43,891 nucleotides of DNA from an uncultured Rubrobacteraceae bacterium (GCA_902806065.1 CADCVE010000030.1:1-43891), one strand, 5' to 3'. Positions 17,765-26,426 are shown, numbered from the stretch's first letter. Translations and numbers: made by a program. Notes: generated by a model not told the origin, from the sequence alone.

Positions 17765-18121
17765 CTAGCTCTTTGGCGGCTCGTACAGTTGGACGTCGTT
17801 GCCCTCGGTGTCTTTGAAGGTGGCGACCCGGCCCCAGTCGTGGTTGGAGATCTCCGCCGGAAACTGGACACCCTTGCTCTTTAGATCCTCGACAGCCGCG
17901 TCGAGTCCTGCCTCCGGTTGAAAGGTTATTACCGCACCGCCGTTGGACTGTGTACCCTCCGGCTCCCTGCCGTTGAGACCGATGTTGAGCCCACTGGCGT
18001 CTACCTCGGCCCATTGTCCATCTCGTCTGATCAGCGAGAAACCCAAGGTGCTTTGGTAGAAATCGAGCGCCCGTTCTATATCCTGCACAGGTACCCATAC
18101 GTTCGCTACGCCTTTGATCAT
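17765..18121 (-). CDS. VOC family protein
   Basis: A 118-residue glyoxalase-fold protein. The ATG at 18121 (MIKGVANVWVPVQD) is chosen because AAGGAG lies 9 bases upstream; an upstream extension has no ribosome binding site. The signature F-Y-Q-S-T-L-G-F of the first module is present, then AEVDASGLNIGL, AAVEDLKSKGVQF and VATFKDTEGNDVQLYEPP, which has the final Glu ligand in the usual place. The first metal-ligand position (usually His) is Asn/Trp here, so it may be a binding protein rather than a metalloenzyme. Substrate unknown. It is separated from lipB by 72 bases. Confidence 0.85.
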   Translation of the reverse strand: MIKGVANVWVPVQDIERALDFYQSTLGFSLIRRDGQWAEVDASGLNIGLNGREPEGTQSNGGAVITFQPEAGLDAAVEDLKSKGVQFPAEISNHDWGRVATFKDTEGNDVQLYEPPKS

Positions 18122-18193
18122 GCTCCGCTGCTCCTTATCTAGTGTTTCATCACTTTCCAACGCCTCTCTTTACCCGGCGAAGAGGCCGACGAA

Positions 18194-18856
18194 TCAGCCG
18201 AACAGTTCCCCGAAACGCCCCACGACCTTCTCTTCGACTTCGAGAAGCGAGACATCGGCGCCCAACTCTCTCTGCAGGCTCGTCACGCCGTGCTCTGTGA
18301 TACCACACGGCGTGATCCTCTCGAACCACGAGAGGTCGGTCTTTACGTTCAGGGCGAAGCCGTGCGAGGTAACGCGCCCGGAAGAAAACTTAACGCCTAT
18401 CGCGGCGATCTTGCTCCCGTTCACCCATACACCCGTGTAACCGGGATGCCGGCCCGCTTCGAGCCCATACTCAGAGAGGACCAGTATGACCAACTCCTCG
18501 AGGTCCCTGAGGTACTTGTGGGTATCGAGCTTCTCAAGGCGCAGTATGGGGTACCCGACGAGTTGTCCGGGCCCGTGAAAGGTTGCGTCTCCACCCCGGT
18601 CGCTCCAGAACACCTCCGCCCCCAGAGACTTGAGATACTCCTCCCCAGCCCCGAGGTTCGAGGCGTCCTTCGCCGCCCGGCCAACGGTGTAGACCGGCGC
18701 GTGCTCTAACAGGACGAGGGTGTCCGGGATGCCATTACTCCTGCGCAACCCGACGAGCTCCCTCTGCAGCTCCCACCCTTCGGCATAGGGTATCAGGCCG
18801 GGCAGCCGACGAACATCGAAGGCCGTACTCCTGAGAGAGCGCTCCTCGGTCTTCAC
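18194..18856 (-). CDS. lipB: Octanoyltransferase LipB
   Basis: A 220-residue protein that moves octanoyl groups from acyl carrier protein to the lipoyl domains of dehydrogenase complexes and GcvH. Family blocks are all present: HAPVYTVGR, SDRGGDATFHGPGQLVGYPIL, TGVWVNGSKIAAIGVKFSSGRVTSHGFALNV and ITPCGI. The catalytic pair is Lys in GSKIAAIG (about 149) and Cys in T-P-C-G-I (about 184). GTG at 18856 is chosen because it lies after the lipA stop and gives the usual length; the ribosome binding site is weak, so coupling to lipA translation is likely. It is the second gene of a lipA-lipB unit, which makes lipoyl cofactor together with its neighbour. Confidence 0.95.
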   Translation of the reverse strand: MKTEERSLRSTAFDVRRLPGLIPYAEGWELQRELVGLRRSNGIPDTLVLLEHAPVYTVGRAAKDASNLGAGEEYLKSLGAEVFWSDRGGDATFHGPGQLVGYPILRLEKLDTHKYLRDLEELVILVLSEYGLEAGRHPGYTGVWVNGSKIAAIGVKFSSGRVTSHGFALNVKTDLSWFERITPCGITEHGVTSLQRELGADVSLLEVEEKVVGRFGELFG

Positions 18857-18875
18857 GACGGTGCTCTGACTAGCC

Positions 18876-19922
18876 CTAGATCGCCCCGGCAGCGCCGCTG
18901 CCGGCGACACTCTTTCGGGCATCGTCGGTCTGCTCGTGGGCGTGATACGAGCTGCGCACCAGCGGCCCGCTCTCGACGTGCTTGAAACCCAACGAGAAGC
19001 CGTACTTGCGAAGGTCCGCGAACTCCTTCGGGGCATAGTAGCGGCTCATCGGCAGATGGTTCTCCGATGGCCTCAGGTACTGGCCGATGGTGAGGATATC
19101 CACCTCATGCTCGCGCAGGTCGCGCATGATCTGGTGTAGCTCCTCCTCCGTCTCCCCGAGCCCTACCATAAAGCCGCTCTTCGTCAGGCCCTCCGGGTTG
19201 ATCTCCTTGACGTAGCGCAGGACCTCCAGAGAGCGTGCGTATTTCGCCTGCGGCCGGACAGCCGGGTAGAGGCGCGGCACGGTCTCGATGTTGTGGTTGA
19301 AGGTGTCGGGCCTGGCGGCGATAAGCGTCTGCAGGGCCTCGCGGTCACCCTTGAAGTCGGGGGTTAGAACCTCGACGGCACAGCCCGGAACCTGTTCCTT
19401 TATCTCCCGGATGGTCTCGGCGAAGATGGAGGCGCCGCCGTCCTTTAGCTCGTCGCGGTTCACGCTCGTTATGACGGCGTGCTTGAGGTCCATTTTCTTC
19501 GCGGCGTCGGCGACGCGATAGGGCTCGTCGCGGTCTACCTCGGCGGGCTTGCCGGTGAGGACGGCGCAGAAGCCGCAGCTACGCGTGCAGACGTTGCCCA
19601 GGATCATGAACGTCGCGGTGCGGTTGTTCCAGCACTCGCCGATGTTCGGACACATCGCCTCTTCGCAGACGGTGTGGAGGCCCAGGCCGCGCATGGTCTC
19701 TTTTATGTCCCTGTAGCCCTCTCCCGCGGGCGCCTTCGCCCTGAGCCAGTCGGGGCGACCGTGAGCGCCTCCTACCCCCTTCTCACGCTGCCGGAAAGGC
19801 AGGTACTCCGTGGGTGCGCCAGCCGGCGGTGGCGCAACGGGCCGGTCCTCCCAGCGGTGGCGCACCTCGAAGGTCCGTCCCCCGTTCTCCAATACTTTCA
19901 GCGAGATCTGTCTGCGAGCCAT
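18876..19922 (-). CDS. lipA: Lipoyl synthase LipA
   Basis: A 348-residue radical SAM enzyme that inserts two sulfurs into octanoyl groups on lipoyl domains. ATG at 19922 is preferred over one 6 codons earlier because AGGAGAAG lies just before it. Both iron-sulfur motifs are intact: the auxiliary cluster C86-x4-C91-x5-C97 ([12 protein letters not shown]) and the radical SAM motif C112-x3-C116-x2-C119 (CTRSCGFC). The C-terminal R-S-S-Y-H-A motif, whose Ser ligates the auxiliary cluster, is present. It has an N-terminal extension of about 65 residues compared with short family members. lipB follows 19 bases downstream, and lipoamide dehydrogenase is encoded 2 kb away. Confidence 0.96.
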   Translation of the reverse strand: MARRQISLKVLENGGRTFEVRHRWEDRPVAPPPAGAPTEYLPFRQREKGVGGAHGRPDWLRAKAPAGEGYRDIKETMRGLGLHTVCEEAMCPNIGECWNNRTATFMILGNVCTRSCGFCAVLTGKPAEVDRDEPYRVADAAKKMDLKHAVITSVNRDELKDGGASIFAETIREIKEQVPGCAVEVLTPDFKGDREALQTLIAARPDTFNHNIETVPRLYPAVRPQAKYARSLEVLRYVKEINPEGLTKSGFMVGLGETEEELHQIMRDLREHEVDILTIGQYLRPSENHLPMSRYYAPKEFADLRKYGFSLGFKHVESGPLVRSSYHAHEQTDDARKSVAGSGAAGAI

Positions 19923-20080
19923 TCTTCTCCTATCCCTCACGTCTTCGTCCGTATACTACCGCACCAGGAGGAGCCCGCGCCGTGTTATCTGTCGCGCATT
20001 GAGGTAACCTAAATCCGGTGAGAATCCAGGTTTTGTGATTGATCCCTATCGCATGGCGAACAGGAAAGGGGACGGAGTTC

Positions 20081-20458
20081 ATGGACTCGCAACAGTACCA
20101 CGCGGGAGAGAAGGCGGAAGCTACGTTCGATTTCCTGTACGGGGACCGGGCGAAGAGCGTTACGGCAACCTTTGTCCATACCGAAGACCCGACGGCGAAG
20201 TTCTGCCTGTCCGGAATACCCGAAGAACAACGAGCCTCCGGAGAGGCCGGATACAGCTACTGGCGCGTGGTCCTCTCGGGTGAGGTTACGACCGAAAACA
20301 AGCTCGGCGACTACCGGTGCGAGTCCGTAGAGGCTGATTATCCCGGCGGGCGCAAGGTCGCCTTTGGCGGTTTGCCTGAAGTCGGTCTCCAGATAGCCGA
20401 GGAAGAGATTGCGCCGCCCGAGATCGTCGGGGCCTGGGAATGGAGTAGGGGGACGTAA
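20081..20458 (+). CDS. Hypothetical protein
   Basis: A 125-residue protein of unknown family. The ATG at 20081 (MDSQQYHAGE) follows GGGGACGGAG and is preferred over an in-frame ATG 14 codons earlier. The sequence is soluble, mildly acidic and beta-rich (KAEATFDFLY, SVTATFVHT, YSYWRVVLSGEV, RKVAFGGLPE), with one Cys-containing strand FCLSGIP. The alternation suggests a small beta-sandwich. It is convergent with the next gene and their stop codons share a palindrome. Confidence 0.6.
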   Translation: MDSQQYHAGEKAEATFDFLYGDRAKSVTATFVHTEDPTAKFCLSGIPEEQRASGEAGYSYWRVVLSGEVTTENKLGDYRCESVEADYPGGRKVAFGGLPEVGLQIAEEEIAPPEIVGAWEWSRGT

Positions 20459-20466
20459 CGTTACGT
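20453..20466. repeat. 14-base palindrome that carries both convergent stop codons
   Basis: ACGTAACGTTACGT is a perfect palindrome. The plus-strand gene ends ACG-TAA within its left half and the minus-strand gene ends ACG-TAA within its right half. No terminator is visible between the two genes. Confidence 0.9.
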
Positions 20467-20673
20467 CGGGCCACCCTCTTCCAGATCCAGGTCCTCCTCC
20501 AGTTCCGCCGCCTCTAACCGCTCGCGGGCCTGGCGCACCTCGTCGTCGTCGGGGTGCTCGACCAGCCAGTTATCCGCGGCGGTCCTGGCGCTCGCCACCT
20601 CCGGCGGGGTTTGCGCTCCAGCCAACCGCTCCAGAAGTTCCTGGCGATCACGCCGCTGACTATCTTCTTCCAT
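20461..20673 (-). CDS. Small acidic hypothetical protein
   Basis: A 70-residue protein, probably starting MEEDSQRRDR at 20673, with GGTGGAG upstream (a GTG three codons earlier is the alternative). It is highly charged and helical: ELLERLAGAQTPPEVASARTAADNWLVEHPDDDEVRQARERLEAAELEEDLDLEEGG. The pattern of two helices with a WLVEHPDD turn resembles short TPR-like or zinc-free adaptor proteins, but no family is certain. It may be cotranscribed with the upstream gene (20693-21364), 20 bases away. Confidence 0.6.
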   Translation of the reverse strand: MEEDSQRRDRQELLERLAGAQTPPEVASARTAADNWLVEHPDDDEVRQARERLEAAELEEDLDLEEGGPT

Positions 20674-20692
20674 CCACTCCACCTGCTCCCGT

Positions 20693-21364
20693 TTATGTTT
20701 GTTTGCCGGTCCACTCTACCCGGTTCGGCAGGCTTGCATTCCAGCGTTGGTCCAGACAAGCCGAGACGGGCACCAGCGTGACCCCCCACCCCTCGCGCGC
20801 CCGGAACCCGTCGTACACGAACTCCTCACCACCCCACACGAAGTGCAAGAACCTACCCCGGTCCCGCGGATAGTTCGGGTCGTAGACGTAGACCCGCCCC
20901 TCCTCGACCCTGTATGGCACGACGGCATGCGCTCGGGCGAGACAAGCGAAGAAGTTTTGATTCAGCGCAGGCCCGAAGCAGAGGATATGCGGGTCCGGGC
21001 TTGTCCCCACTAGACGGAGCCTTTCAAGAACACTACCCGGCCTCCCGCCCCCGGAGTCTACCCAAGCCCGCACCGCCGCGTACACCATTCGCGGGTGGAA
21101 CTGTCGCAGCTGGTACTCTCGAAGCACGGCGAAGAGACCCGGGGTTAGTGATAACTCCGCAAGCGGCGGTCGGAGCCTCGTCTCATACCCTGCGAAGCTC
21201 GTCAGAGCCGCCGCGGCCATGCCAAAGCACAGACCCTTTCCATAAGCGAAAGCATAGAACCGGCGGAGGAGAGGCCCTCCGCCGGTTCTGTTTGGTGTCC
21301 AGCCAACCGGGTTCCGAAAGCCGAAGCCGTCGCGGGCTGGATCGAATTTGTGGCTGTCAGCCAT
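20693..21364 (-). CDS. Hypothetical protein with a papain-like C/H/D pattern
   Basis: A 223-residue protein. It has a G-K-G-L-C-F-G-M-A motif near residue 46 at the start of a helix, a C-L-A-R-A-H-A-V-V-P-Y-R-V strand near 147 and a VYVYDPNYP strand near 160. A Cys at the N-terminal end of a helix, then a His before a strand, then an Asp/Asn in the next strand is the order of catalytic residues in papain-like (CA clan, C39-like) thiol hydrolases. In C39-like proteins the phrase H-A-V-x-x-x + Y-x-x-D-P-N is common. No signal peptide is seen, so it would act in the cytoplasm. The function is inferred from this pattern only. Its ATG has a weak ribosome binding site. Confidence 0.7.
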   Translation of the reverse strand: MADSHKFDPARDGFGFRNPVGWTPNRTGGGPLLRRFYAFAYGKGLCFGMAAAALTSFAGYETRLRPPLAELSLTPGLFAVLREYQLRQFHPRMVYAAVRAWVDSGGGRPGSVLERLRLVGTSPDPHILCFGPALNQNFFACLARAHAVVPYRVEEGRVYVYDPNYPRDRGRFLHFVWGGEEFVYDGFRAREGWGVTLVPVSACLDQRWNASLPNRVEWTGKQT

Positions 21365-21507
21365 CGGCTTCTTCGTGAGCGGCTACACTTTTTGTTGCTG
21401 TGACTCCTGTTCGACAGAAAAGAATATCTGACCAACACGCGAGAGCGGCATCGCTCGGAAGCAGCTTCGTGGATGACGGCCTCTTGCTGACGGCTGCTGG
21501 CTGACTG

Positions 21508-23010
21508 CTACATATGGATTGCGTGTCCGTCTACCGCCATTCCGGCCTCGCCCATAACTTCCGCGAGGCTCGGGTGGGCGTGAACGGCCATGCCGAGCTC
21601 CTGCGGCGTTCCCTCGACGAGCTTGGCGAAGACGCCCTCGGCTATGAGGTCGGTGACATGCGGGCCGATGGCGTGCATACCCAGGATCAGATCCGTCTCG
21701 GCATCCGCGACTATCTTCACGAAGCCGTTGGGGTCGCCTTCTATGAGGGCTTTGCCGATTGCCCGGAAGGGGAACTTGGCCTCCTTGACCTCGTAACCCT
21801 CGTCCTCGGCCTGCTGGCGATTCATCCCGAACGAGGCGATCTCCGGGCGGCAGAAGGTGACGCGTGGGACCAGATCCTGGTCCATTGGCAGCGGGTCCTC
21901 GCCGGCCATGTGCTCGACGGCGATGATGCCCTCATGCCCGGCCGCGTGAGCCAGCCAGTAACCCCCGATAACGTCACCCGTCGCGTAGACACCATCCTCG
22001 TCCGTCCGGTAGAACTCGTCCACCTGTATCTCGCCGCGGTCGTTCAGCTCGACGGAGGTCGCGTCGAGGTTGAGGTTCTCGGTGACGGTCTTGCGCCCGA
22101 TAGCTACCAGCAGCGCCTCCGCCTCCAGTGTCTCGCCGTCACCGTCGCCGTCGCCGGTGTCTCCGGCGGGATCCGGCTCGTCACCGTAGGTGCCGCCTTC
22201 GGTCTTCTCCTCTTCCTCTTCCTGCTGCCCCTGGTCCGGTGGCGCTACCGTGATCTTTACGCCATTTTCGGTCTTTTCAAGGCTCTCCGGGTCGGCCATG
22301 GTGCCGGTCAGCACCCTTATGCCGCGCTTCTCGAAAGACTTCTGCAGCTCGGTGGAGAGCTCCGGGTCCTCGCTCGGCACGATGCGGTCCACGACCTCGA
22401 CGATGGTGACCTCGGTTCCAAAGTCGTGGTACATGCTGGCGAACTCGACGCCCACCGCACCGGAGCCGAGGATGATGACGGACTTCGGGTAATCGTCTTG
22501 CATGCTTACCACGTCGTCGCTGGAGATGACCTTCTCGTGGTCTATCTCCAGGCCCGGAAGCGTCCGCACGGCCGAGCCGGTGGCGATGAGTACGTTGTCC
22601 GCCTCGAGCTCCTGGGTCTCGCCGTCCTCGGTCTCTACCTGGATCTTCTTCGGCTCCACGAAGCTGCCGACGCCTTTGTAGACCTGGACCTTGTTCTTCT
22701 TCATGAGGCCCTGAACACCCTTGCGAAGCTGGTTTACGACCTGCTCCTTATGCTTCACGGCCTGAGCGTAGTCGAACTCGACGCCGCTCACGTTGATCCC
22801 GAAGTCCGCAGCGCGCTCGAAGTCGTGGAGCATCTCCGCTGTCTTGAGGAGGGCCTTGGTCGGGATGCAGCCCCAGTTGAGGCACGTCCCACCGAGGTTC
22901 TCCTGCTTCTCGATTATCGCCACGCTCATCCCGAGTTGGCTCGCCCGGATCGCGGGTATATACCCCCCATTACCGCTACCGATTATTACCAGATCAAACT
23001 TATCCGCCAC
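21508..23010 (-). CDS. lpd: Dihydrolipoyl dehydrogenase
   Basis: A 500-residue flavoprotein that reoxidises dihydrolipoyl groups of 2-oxoacid dehydrogenase and glycine cleavage complexes with NAD+. FAD-binding GSGNGG (11-16), redox disulfide GGTCLNWGC (C43 and C48), NAD-binding G-S-G-A-V-G-V-E-F (182-190), the second FAD motif YATGDV, and the C-terminal H-A-H-P-S-L-A-E with catalytic His and Glu are all present. GTG start with AGGAG. Between the NAD domain strands there is an unusual insert at about 258-293 of mostly Glu, Asp and Gly. Most family members are about 460-475 residues, so the insert accounts for the extra length. It lies near lipA/lipB, which make its substrate. Confidence 0.95.
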   Translation of the reverse strand: MADKFDLVIIGSGNGGYIPAIRASQLGMSVAIIEKQENLGGTCLNWGCIPTKALLKTAEMLHDFERAADFGINVSGVEFDYAQAVKHKEQVVNQLRKGVQGLMKKNKVQVYKGVGSFVEPKKIQVETEDGETQELEADNVLIATGSAVRTLPGLEIDHEKVISSDDVVSMQDDYPKSVIILGSGAVGVEFASMYHDFGTEVTIVEVVDRIVPSEDPELSTELQKSFEKRGIRVLTGTMADPESLEKTENGVKITVAPPDQGQQEEEEEKTEGGTYGDEPDPAGDTGDGDGDGETLEAEALLVAIGRKTVTENLNLDATSVELNDRGEIQVDEFYRTDEDGVYATGDVIGGYWLAHAAGHEGIIAVEHMAGEDPLPMDQDLVPRVTFCRPEIASFGMNRQQAEDEGYEVKEAKFPFRAIGKALIEGDPNGFVKIVADAETDLILGMHAIGPHVTDLIAEGVFAKLVEGTPQELGMAVHAHPSLAEVMGEAGMAVDGHAIHM

Positions 23011-23032
23011 CGTATTACTCCTCTCTCGCTTC

Positions 23033-23899
23033 CTAACCTAATGTTAACGGTTGTTCCCCTCCGCGCCACTCCTCAAGCTGGCAGGATGGACAGAAGTGAC
23101 TGGAACGACCCCCGATCTTCTCCCGAACGACCACTCCTTCGCAATCCGGACAGGGCTTGCCGTGTTTCTCGAAGATTCGGAGGTAGTCCTGGTGCCTCCC
23201 CGGACGGTCCAGCACGTCCTTGTACAGCCGGACGGTCGTCCCCCGGTGCTCGACCCCGGCAGCGAGGTTCTCGAGGATGGCCGCGTGCAGCCCCTTCCAC
23301 TCCTCGTTCGAGATCGTGTTCGCCTTACGGCGTGGATGCAACCTGGCATCGTAGAGGATCTCGTCCACGTAAATGTTGCCTATACCGGCGACGACCTTTT
23401 GGTCCAACAACAACGACTTTATTTGTGCCCGCCGTGAAGAGAGCCTCTCCCGCAGATACTCCGCGCCGTTCTCCCTGAACTCCTCGCCGAACGGCTCCGG
23501 TCCTATAGCGGAGAGCCGCGCCTCCAACTCCCGCGCGTCAAGCAACCGCGTGCGGGTAAATCCTGTCTCGTCCCGCAAGAAAAGCCTGCGGTCCCCGTCC
23601 AGGTGGAGGATGAGCATGAGCGCCGTGCGCGGCTCCTCCACCGGCGGCACGAGCAGGAGCTGACCCCCGATCTTTAGCTGCAATACCAGGGAAGCCCCGC
23701 TATCCAACTCCACGATGAGATGCTTCGCCCGCCGTCGCGCCCCGGAGATCCTTGCACCCTCAAGCTCTCGCTGAAACTCTTCGCTCGACGGTTGCTCGAC
23801 GAGAGCCTGATCCAGCACCTCGACCCGCACAACGAGCGATCCGGTGACCAGCTCGCGCAGGTCTTCTTTTATCGTCTCGACCTCCGGTAGCTCCGGCAT
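23033..23899 (-). CDS. mutM: Formamidopyrimidine-DNA glycosylase
   Basis: A 288-residue base-excision repair enzyme for 8-oxoguanine and formamidopyrimidines. It starts M-P-E-L-P-E-V-E-T-I with the catalytic Pro2 and Glu3. The helix-two-turn-helix motif (about 150-225, IKSLLLDQKVVAGIGNIYVDEIL) has the conserved lysine and Asn, and the C-terminal zinc finger C-P-D-C ... C-P-S-C is complete. Its ATG follows immediately on the TGA of the gene upstream (23900-24631), so translation is coupled. The partner is a diiron protein, which may link repair to oxidative conditions. Confidence 0.96.
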   Translation of the reverse strand: MPELPEVETIKEDLRELVTGSLVVRVEVLDQALVEQPSSEEFQRELEGARISGARRRAKHLIVELDSGASLVLQLKIGGQLLLVPPVEEPRTALMLILHLDGDRRLFLRDETGFTRTRLLDARELEARLSAIGPEPFGEEFRENGAEYLRERLSSRRAQIKSLLLDQKVVAGIGNIYVDEILYDARLHPRRKANTISNEEWKGLHAAILENLAAGVEHRGTTVRLYKDVLDRPGRHQDYLRIFEKHGKPCPDCEGVVVREKIGGRSSHFCPSCQLEEWRGGEQPLTLG

Positions 23900-24631
23900 T
23901 CAGGCGTTGGTGGCGCGCACAGAACCGCCCGCGAGCGGAGCAGGTTCACCGTAGACGGCCTTGTAGAGCCCGTCGAGCATTACGGAGCGGGCGTTCAGAG
24001 AGCGCACGGCGCCCTCGCGCACCTTGCTCCGGCCCTCTTCGCTCTCCGCGTAAGGAGCGATGGCATCCATCATTATGCGGGCGTGGGTGACGTCCATCGT
24101 GACGTGGCTGGTAAAGATTTCCAGGGCCTCGTCTGGCAGGTCGGTAGCCTTCTTCAAGCCTTCGGCGAGGCGCACGTAGATCGGGGGCACGGGCCACTCG
24201 CTCGCCGGTCCCATAGCACCCAGACCCAACCTGAAGTCCGGGTCGCGCGTCAACTCGCGGTGGGCGCTTATGTAGAGCTGTATCTCCGGGATGGTCGGCG
24301 GGTCCTCCCACTCCTCCTCGGTAAGGCCCAGAGCCAATAGGAAGCGCCTGTACAGAGCAGGATGGGTCTCCTGGGGGTTCAGGTGACCGTATTCGTCAAA
24401 GAGGATCTCCGCAAGCGCGAGTTGGAGCTTCTCGTCGTGGCCGCAGTTGGAGATGAGAGACGCGAGGTACAGCCGGCTTGCCCGGACGTGGCGATAGTAC
24501 TGGACCGCGAACGTCCTGACACCTTCCTCGCTCACGTCTCCGTCCCCGAACCGCTCTAGAAAAGGATGCACCAGCGCCGGGTGCCCGATGACCTCCCGCT
24601 TCAACTTCTCCAGAAACTGCCCGGAATCCAC
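23900..24631 (-). CDS. Haem-oxygenase-like diiron protein (TENA/PqqC superfamily)
   Basis: A 243-residue all-helical protein; GTG start preceded by CAGGAGG. It has the helix pattern and residues of iron-containing redox enzymes of the haem-oxygenase-like diiron (HDO) group: F-A-V-Q-Y-Y-R-H-V, then A-E-I-L-F-D-E-Y-G-H-L-N-P-Q-E-T-H (Glu, Asp, His ligands), and T-S-H-V-T-M-D-V-T-H-A-R-I-M-M-D. Such enzymes oxidise small molecules, amino acids or fatty acids, and the reaction here is unknown. It is the first gene of an operon with mutM. The first 20 residues match related proteins in length. Confidence 0.8.
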   Translation of the reverse strand: MDSGQFLEKLKREVIGHPALVHPFLERFGDGDVSEEGVRTFAVQYYRHVRASRLYLASLISNCGHDEKLQLALAEILFDEYGHLNPQETHPALYRRFLLALGLTEEEWEDPPTIPEIQLYISAHRELTRDPDFRLGLGAMGPASEWPVPPIYVRLAEGLKKATDLPDEALEIFTSHVTMDVTHARIMMDAIAPYAESEEGRSKVREGAVRSLNARSVMLDGLYKAVYGEPAPLAGGSVRATNA

Positions 24632-24846
24632 AAAACCTCCTGCTCTTTGTTCTAGTCTAACGCAAGAACCGCGTAAGGGAGCCGTGCATCACGGCATTGC
24701 TTCCTCTCAATGACGTTGTGCAGCCATACAAGACTTGGATATAACACTTTAGATCCCGTGACACTAGCAGGTGCCGTCTAAAGCTTTGCAGACAAAAATG
24801 GTCGTTTTTGCAGCTAATTCAATGATGGAAACTGTGGCTCGCGGGT

Positions 24847-24852
24847 TATAAT
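24847..24852 (+). promoter_or_regulatory. Consensus -10 box, probable leaderless start
   Basis: TATAAT ends 6 bases before the ATG at 24859. There is no Shine-Dalgarno sequence between it and the start codon, so the transcript should begin at or beside the A of ATG. The -35 element is weak. Confidence 0.65.
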
Positions 24853-24858
24853 TCTTGT

Positions 24859-25422
24859 ATGACAGAGGATAGAAATAAGAGGCAAGATTGGTTGAGTATC
24901 CCGCGGCGGCGGGAGGAGGAGCGGTTGGATCCGCACGTGTACAAGCGTGGGGTGAATGGGTTGACGGTCGAGGAGGCCGTGGGGCGGGCGTATCCACGAG
25001 TGATGGATATATTGAGGCGCAGCGGAGAGGAGTATACGGGGTACGAGGGACAGCTCGTGCGGCAGACGATCCGGGCGTGCCTGATCTCGCAGGTAAGCCG
25101 GGCGAATCTGTACCGCATCGCGGGAATACTGGTCGCGGACAGGCGCGACGAAGGCGCTCACCTCGGACGCTCGCTCGCCCTCGCCTACGTCGCCGCGCTC
25201 CGGGAGGCGTTCCTGCCGGACCTCTCCGTCGGGGAGCGGGTCGGCTCGCCTCTGGGTCACGGAGAGGTGCGCTACCTCTCTGGTGACGGGAGCAACGCCG
25301 TGGTGAGGCTCGACGGCGCCGCGGGTAGTGAGGCCTGGGTGCCAGGCGTCCAGCTCTTCCGGCTCGACCTGAGTAGTAGCCCTTCGGAGACGCGCGAGCG
25401 TCCCGAGCGATGGGCTTCTTGA
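24859..25422 (+). CDS. Hypothetical protein
   Basis: A 187-residue soluble protein. The first half is helical and basic (DWLSIPRRREEERLDPHVYKRGVNGLTVEEAVGRAYPRVMDILRRSGEEY). A middle part, RQTIRACLISQVSRANLYRIAGILVADRR, is amphipathic. The C-terminal part from about 130 (SVGERVGSPLGHGEVRYLSGDGSNAVVRLDG) looks like a small SH3-like or KOW-type beta barrel. I do not recognise the family. The gene starts on a consensus -10 box with no leader, and a yegS-moaD-moaE unit follows. Confidence 0.65.
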   Translation: MTEDRNKRQDWLSIPRRREEERLDPHVYKRGVNGLTVEEAVGRAYPRVMDILRRSGEEYTGYEGQLVRQTIRACLISQVSRANLYRIAGILVADRRDEGAHLGRSLALAYVAALREAFLPDLSVGERVGSPLGHGEVRYLSGDGSNAVVRLDGAAGSEAWVPGVQLFRLDLSSSPSETRERPERWAS

Positions 25423-25496
25423 GCATCCCACGCGTTATGCCCCGGTGGCGTTCGGGGTAGACTCACCCTGGCGTGAAAGCAAAGAAGGGCGGGGTG

Positions 25497-26423
25497 ATGG
25501 AGGCATCGAAGACCAAAGCGCGGGTGATCATCAACCCCTCCTCCGGCGGTGGGACTTATGATCCGGACCAGTTGCGCGAGGTGCTCTCCGGCTTCGAGTT
25601 GGATTGGGTGGAGACCGAAGGCCCCGAGGACGCGAAGGAGGCCGCCGGGGACTTGCACGAGGGACTTCTCATCGTCATCGGGGGCGACGGCACCGTAAAC
25701 GACGTAGTCAATGGGCTCGGCAATGTCGACTTCCCGGAGGGTGTAACACTCGCCCTCTTGCCGGCGGGGACCGGCAACGACCTGGCGGCGACCCTGGCCG
25801 TTCCGGAGAACCCCGACGCGGCGGAGGACGTGATCCGCCAGGACCGGGTGCGCATCCTTGACATAGCGCACGTACGATCAGAGAAAGTTGGCGAGCGCTA
25901 CTTCATCAACGTGGCGACCGGAGGGCTTGGAGCGGAGATCTCCTACGCCAACGACGAGGAGACGAAAAGCAAATGGGGCAAGCTCTCCTACCTCCGGGCC
26001 TCGTTGCAGGTCGCCCGCGGCTTCGACGTGCGTGAGGTAAAGATGTACCTGGACGGCGAGGAGCACCGCGTAAGGGCCGTGAACATGGCTATTGGAAACT
26101 GCCGCTACGCCGGCGGGGGCTGGCTCGCCGCCCCCAAAGCTAACCCCGAGGACGGTCTACTCGATGTCGTAGTGGTCGAGGATGTCGGCCTGAAGGAGAT
26201 CCTCACGCTCGCTCCGACGGCGCTCGCCAAATCCGACTACCTGAACAGAGAAGGTGTGTTCTTCGAGCGGGCAAAAGAGATCCGGATAGAGACCAGTCCG
26301 GGACTGCAGTTCACCGTAGACGGCGAGGTCATCGGGGACGATCCCGCCGAGTTCACCGTCATCCCGCAAGCCCTGAAGGTAATCGTCGGCCCGGAGTACA
26401 CCCCGGACCCCAGGGAGGAGTAG
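25497..26423 (+). CDS. YegS/DgkB-family lipid kinase
   Basis: A 308-residue diacylglycerol/sphingosine kinase-like protein. The ATG at 25497 (MEASKTKARV) follows a G-rich AAGGGCGGGG and is preferred over a GTG 8 codons earlier. Domain landmarks: IINPSSGGG (nucleotide loop), IGGDGTVNDVVNGL (catalytic GGDG), LPAGTGNDLAATLAV, and the beta-sandwich C-terminal half with GGLGAEISY, AIGNCRYAGGGW, and F-T-V-D-G-E-V-x-G-D at the end. The enzyme phosphorylates a lipid alcohol at the membrane. It is followed by moaD after 3 bases, which suggests one transcript, though the functions are unrelated. Confidence 0.92.
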   Translation: MEASKTKARVIINPSSGGGTYDPDQLREVLSGFELDWVETEGPEDAKEAAGDLHEGLLIVIGGDGTVNDVVNGLGNVDFPEGVTLALLPAGTGNDLAATLAVPENPDAAEDVIRQDRVRILDIAHVRSEKVGERYFINVATGGLGAEISYANDEETKSKWGKLSYLRASLQVARGFDVREVKMYLDGEEHRVRAVNMAIGNCRYAGGGWLAAPKANPEDGLLDVVVVEDVGLKEILTLAPTALAKSDYLNREGVFFERAKEIRIETSPGLQFTVDGEVIGDDPAEFTVIPQALKVIVGPEYTPDPREE

Positions 26424-26426
26424 ACA

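Noticed and set aside
17667-18160. Other frames across the VOC gene
   Set aside because: The 17765-18121 frame has the family motifs and a ribosome binding site, and the others have neither.
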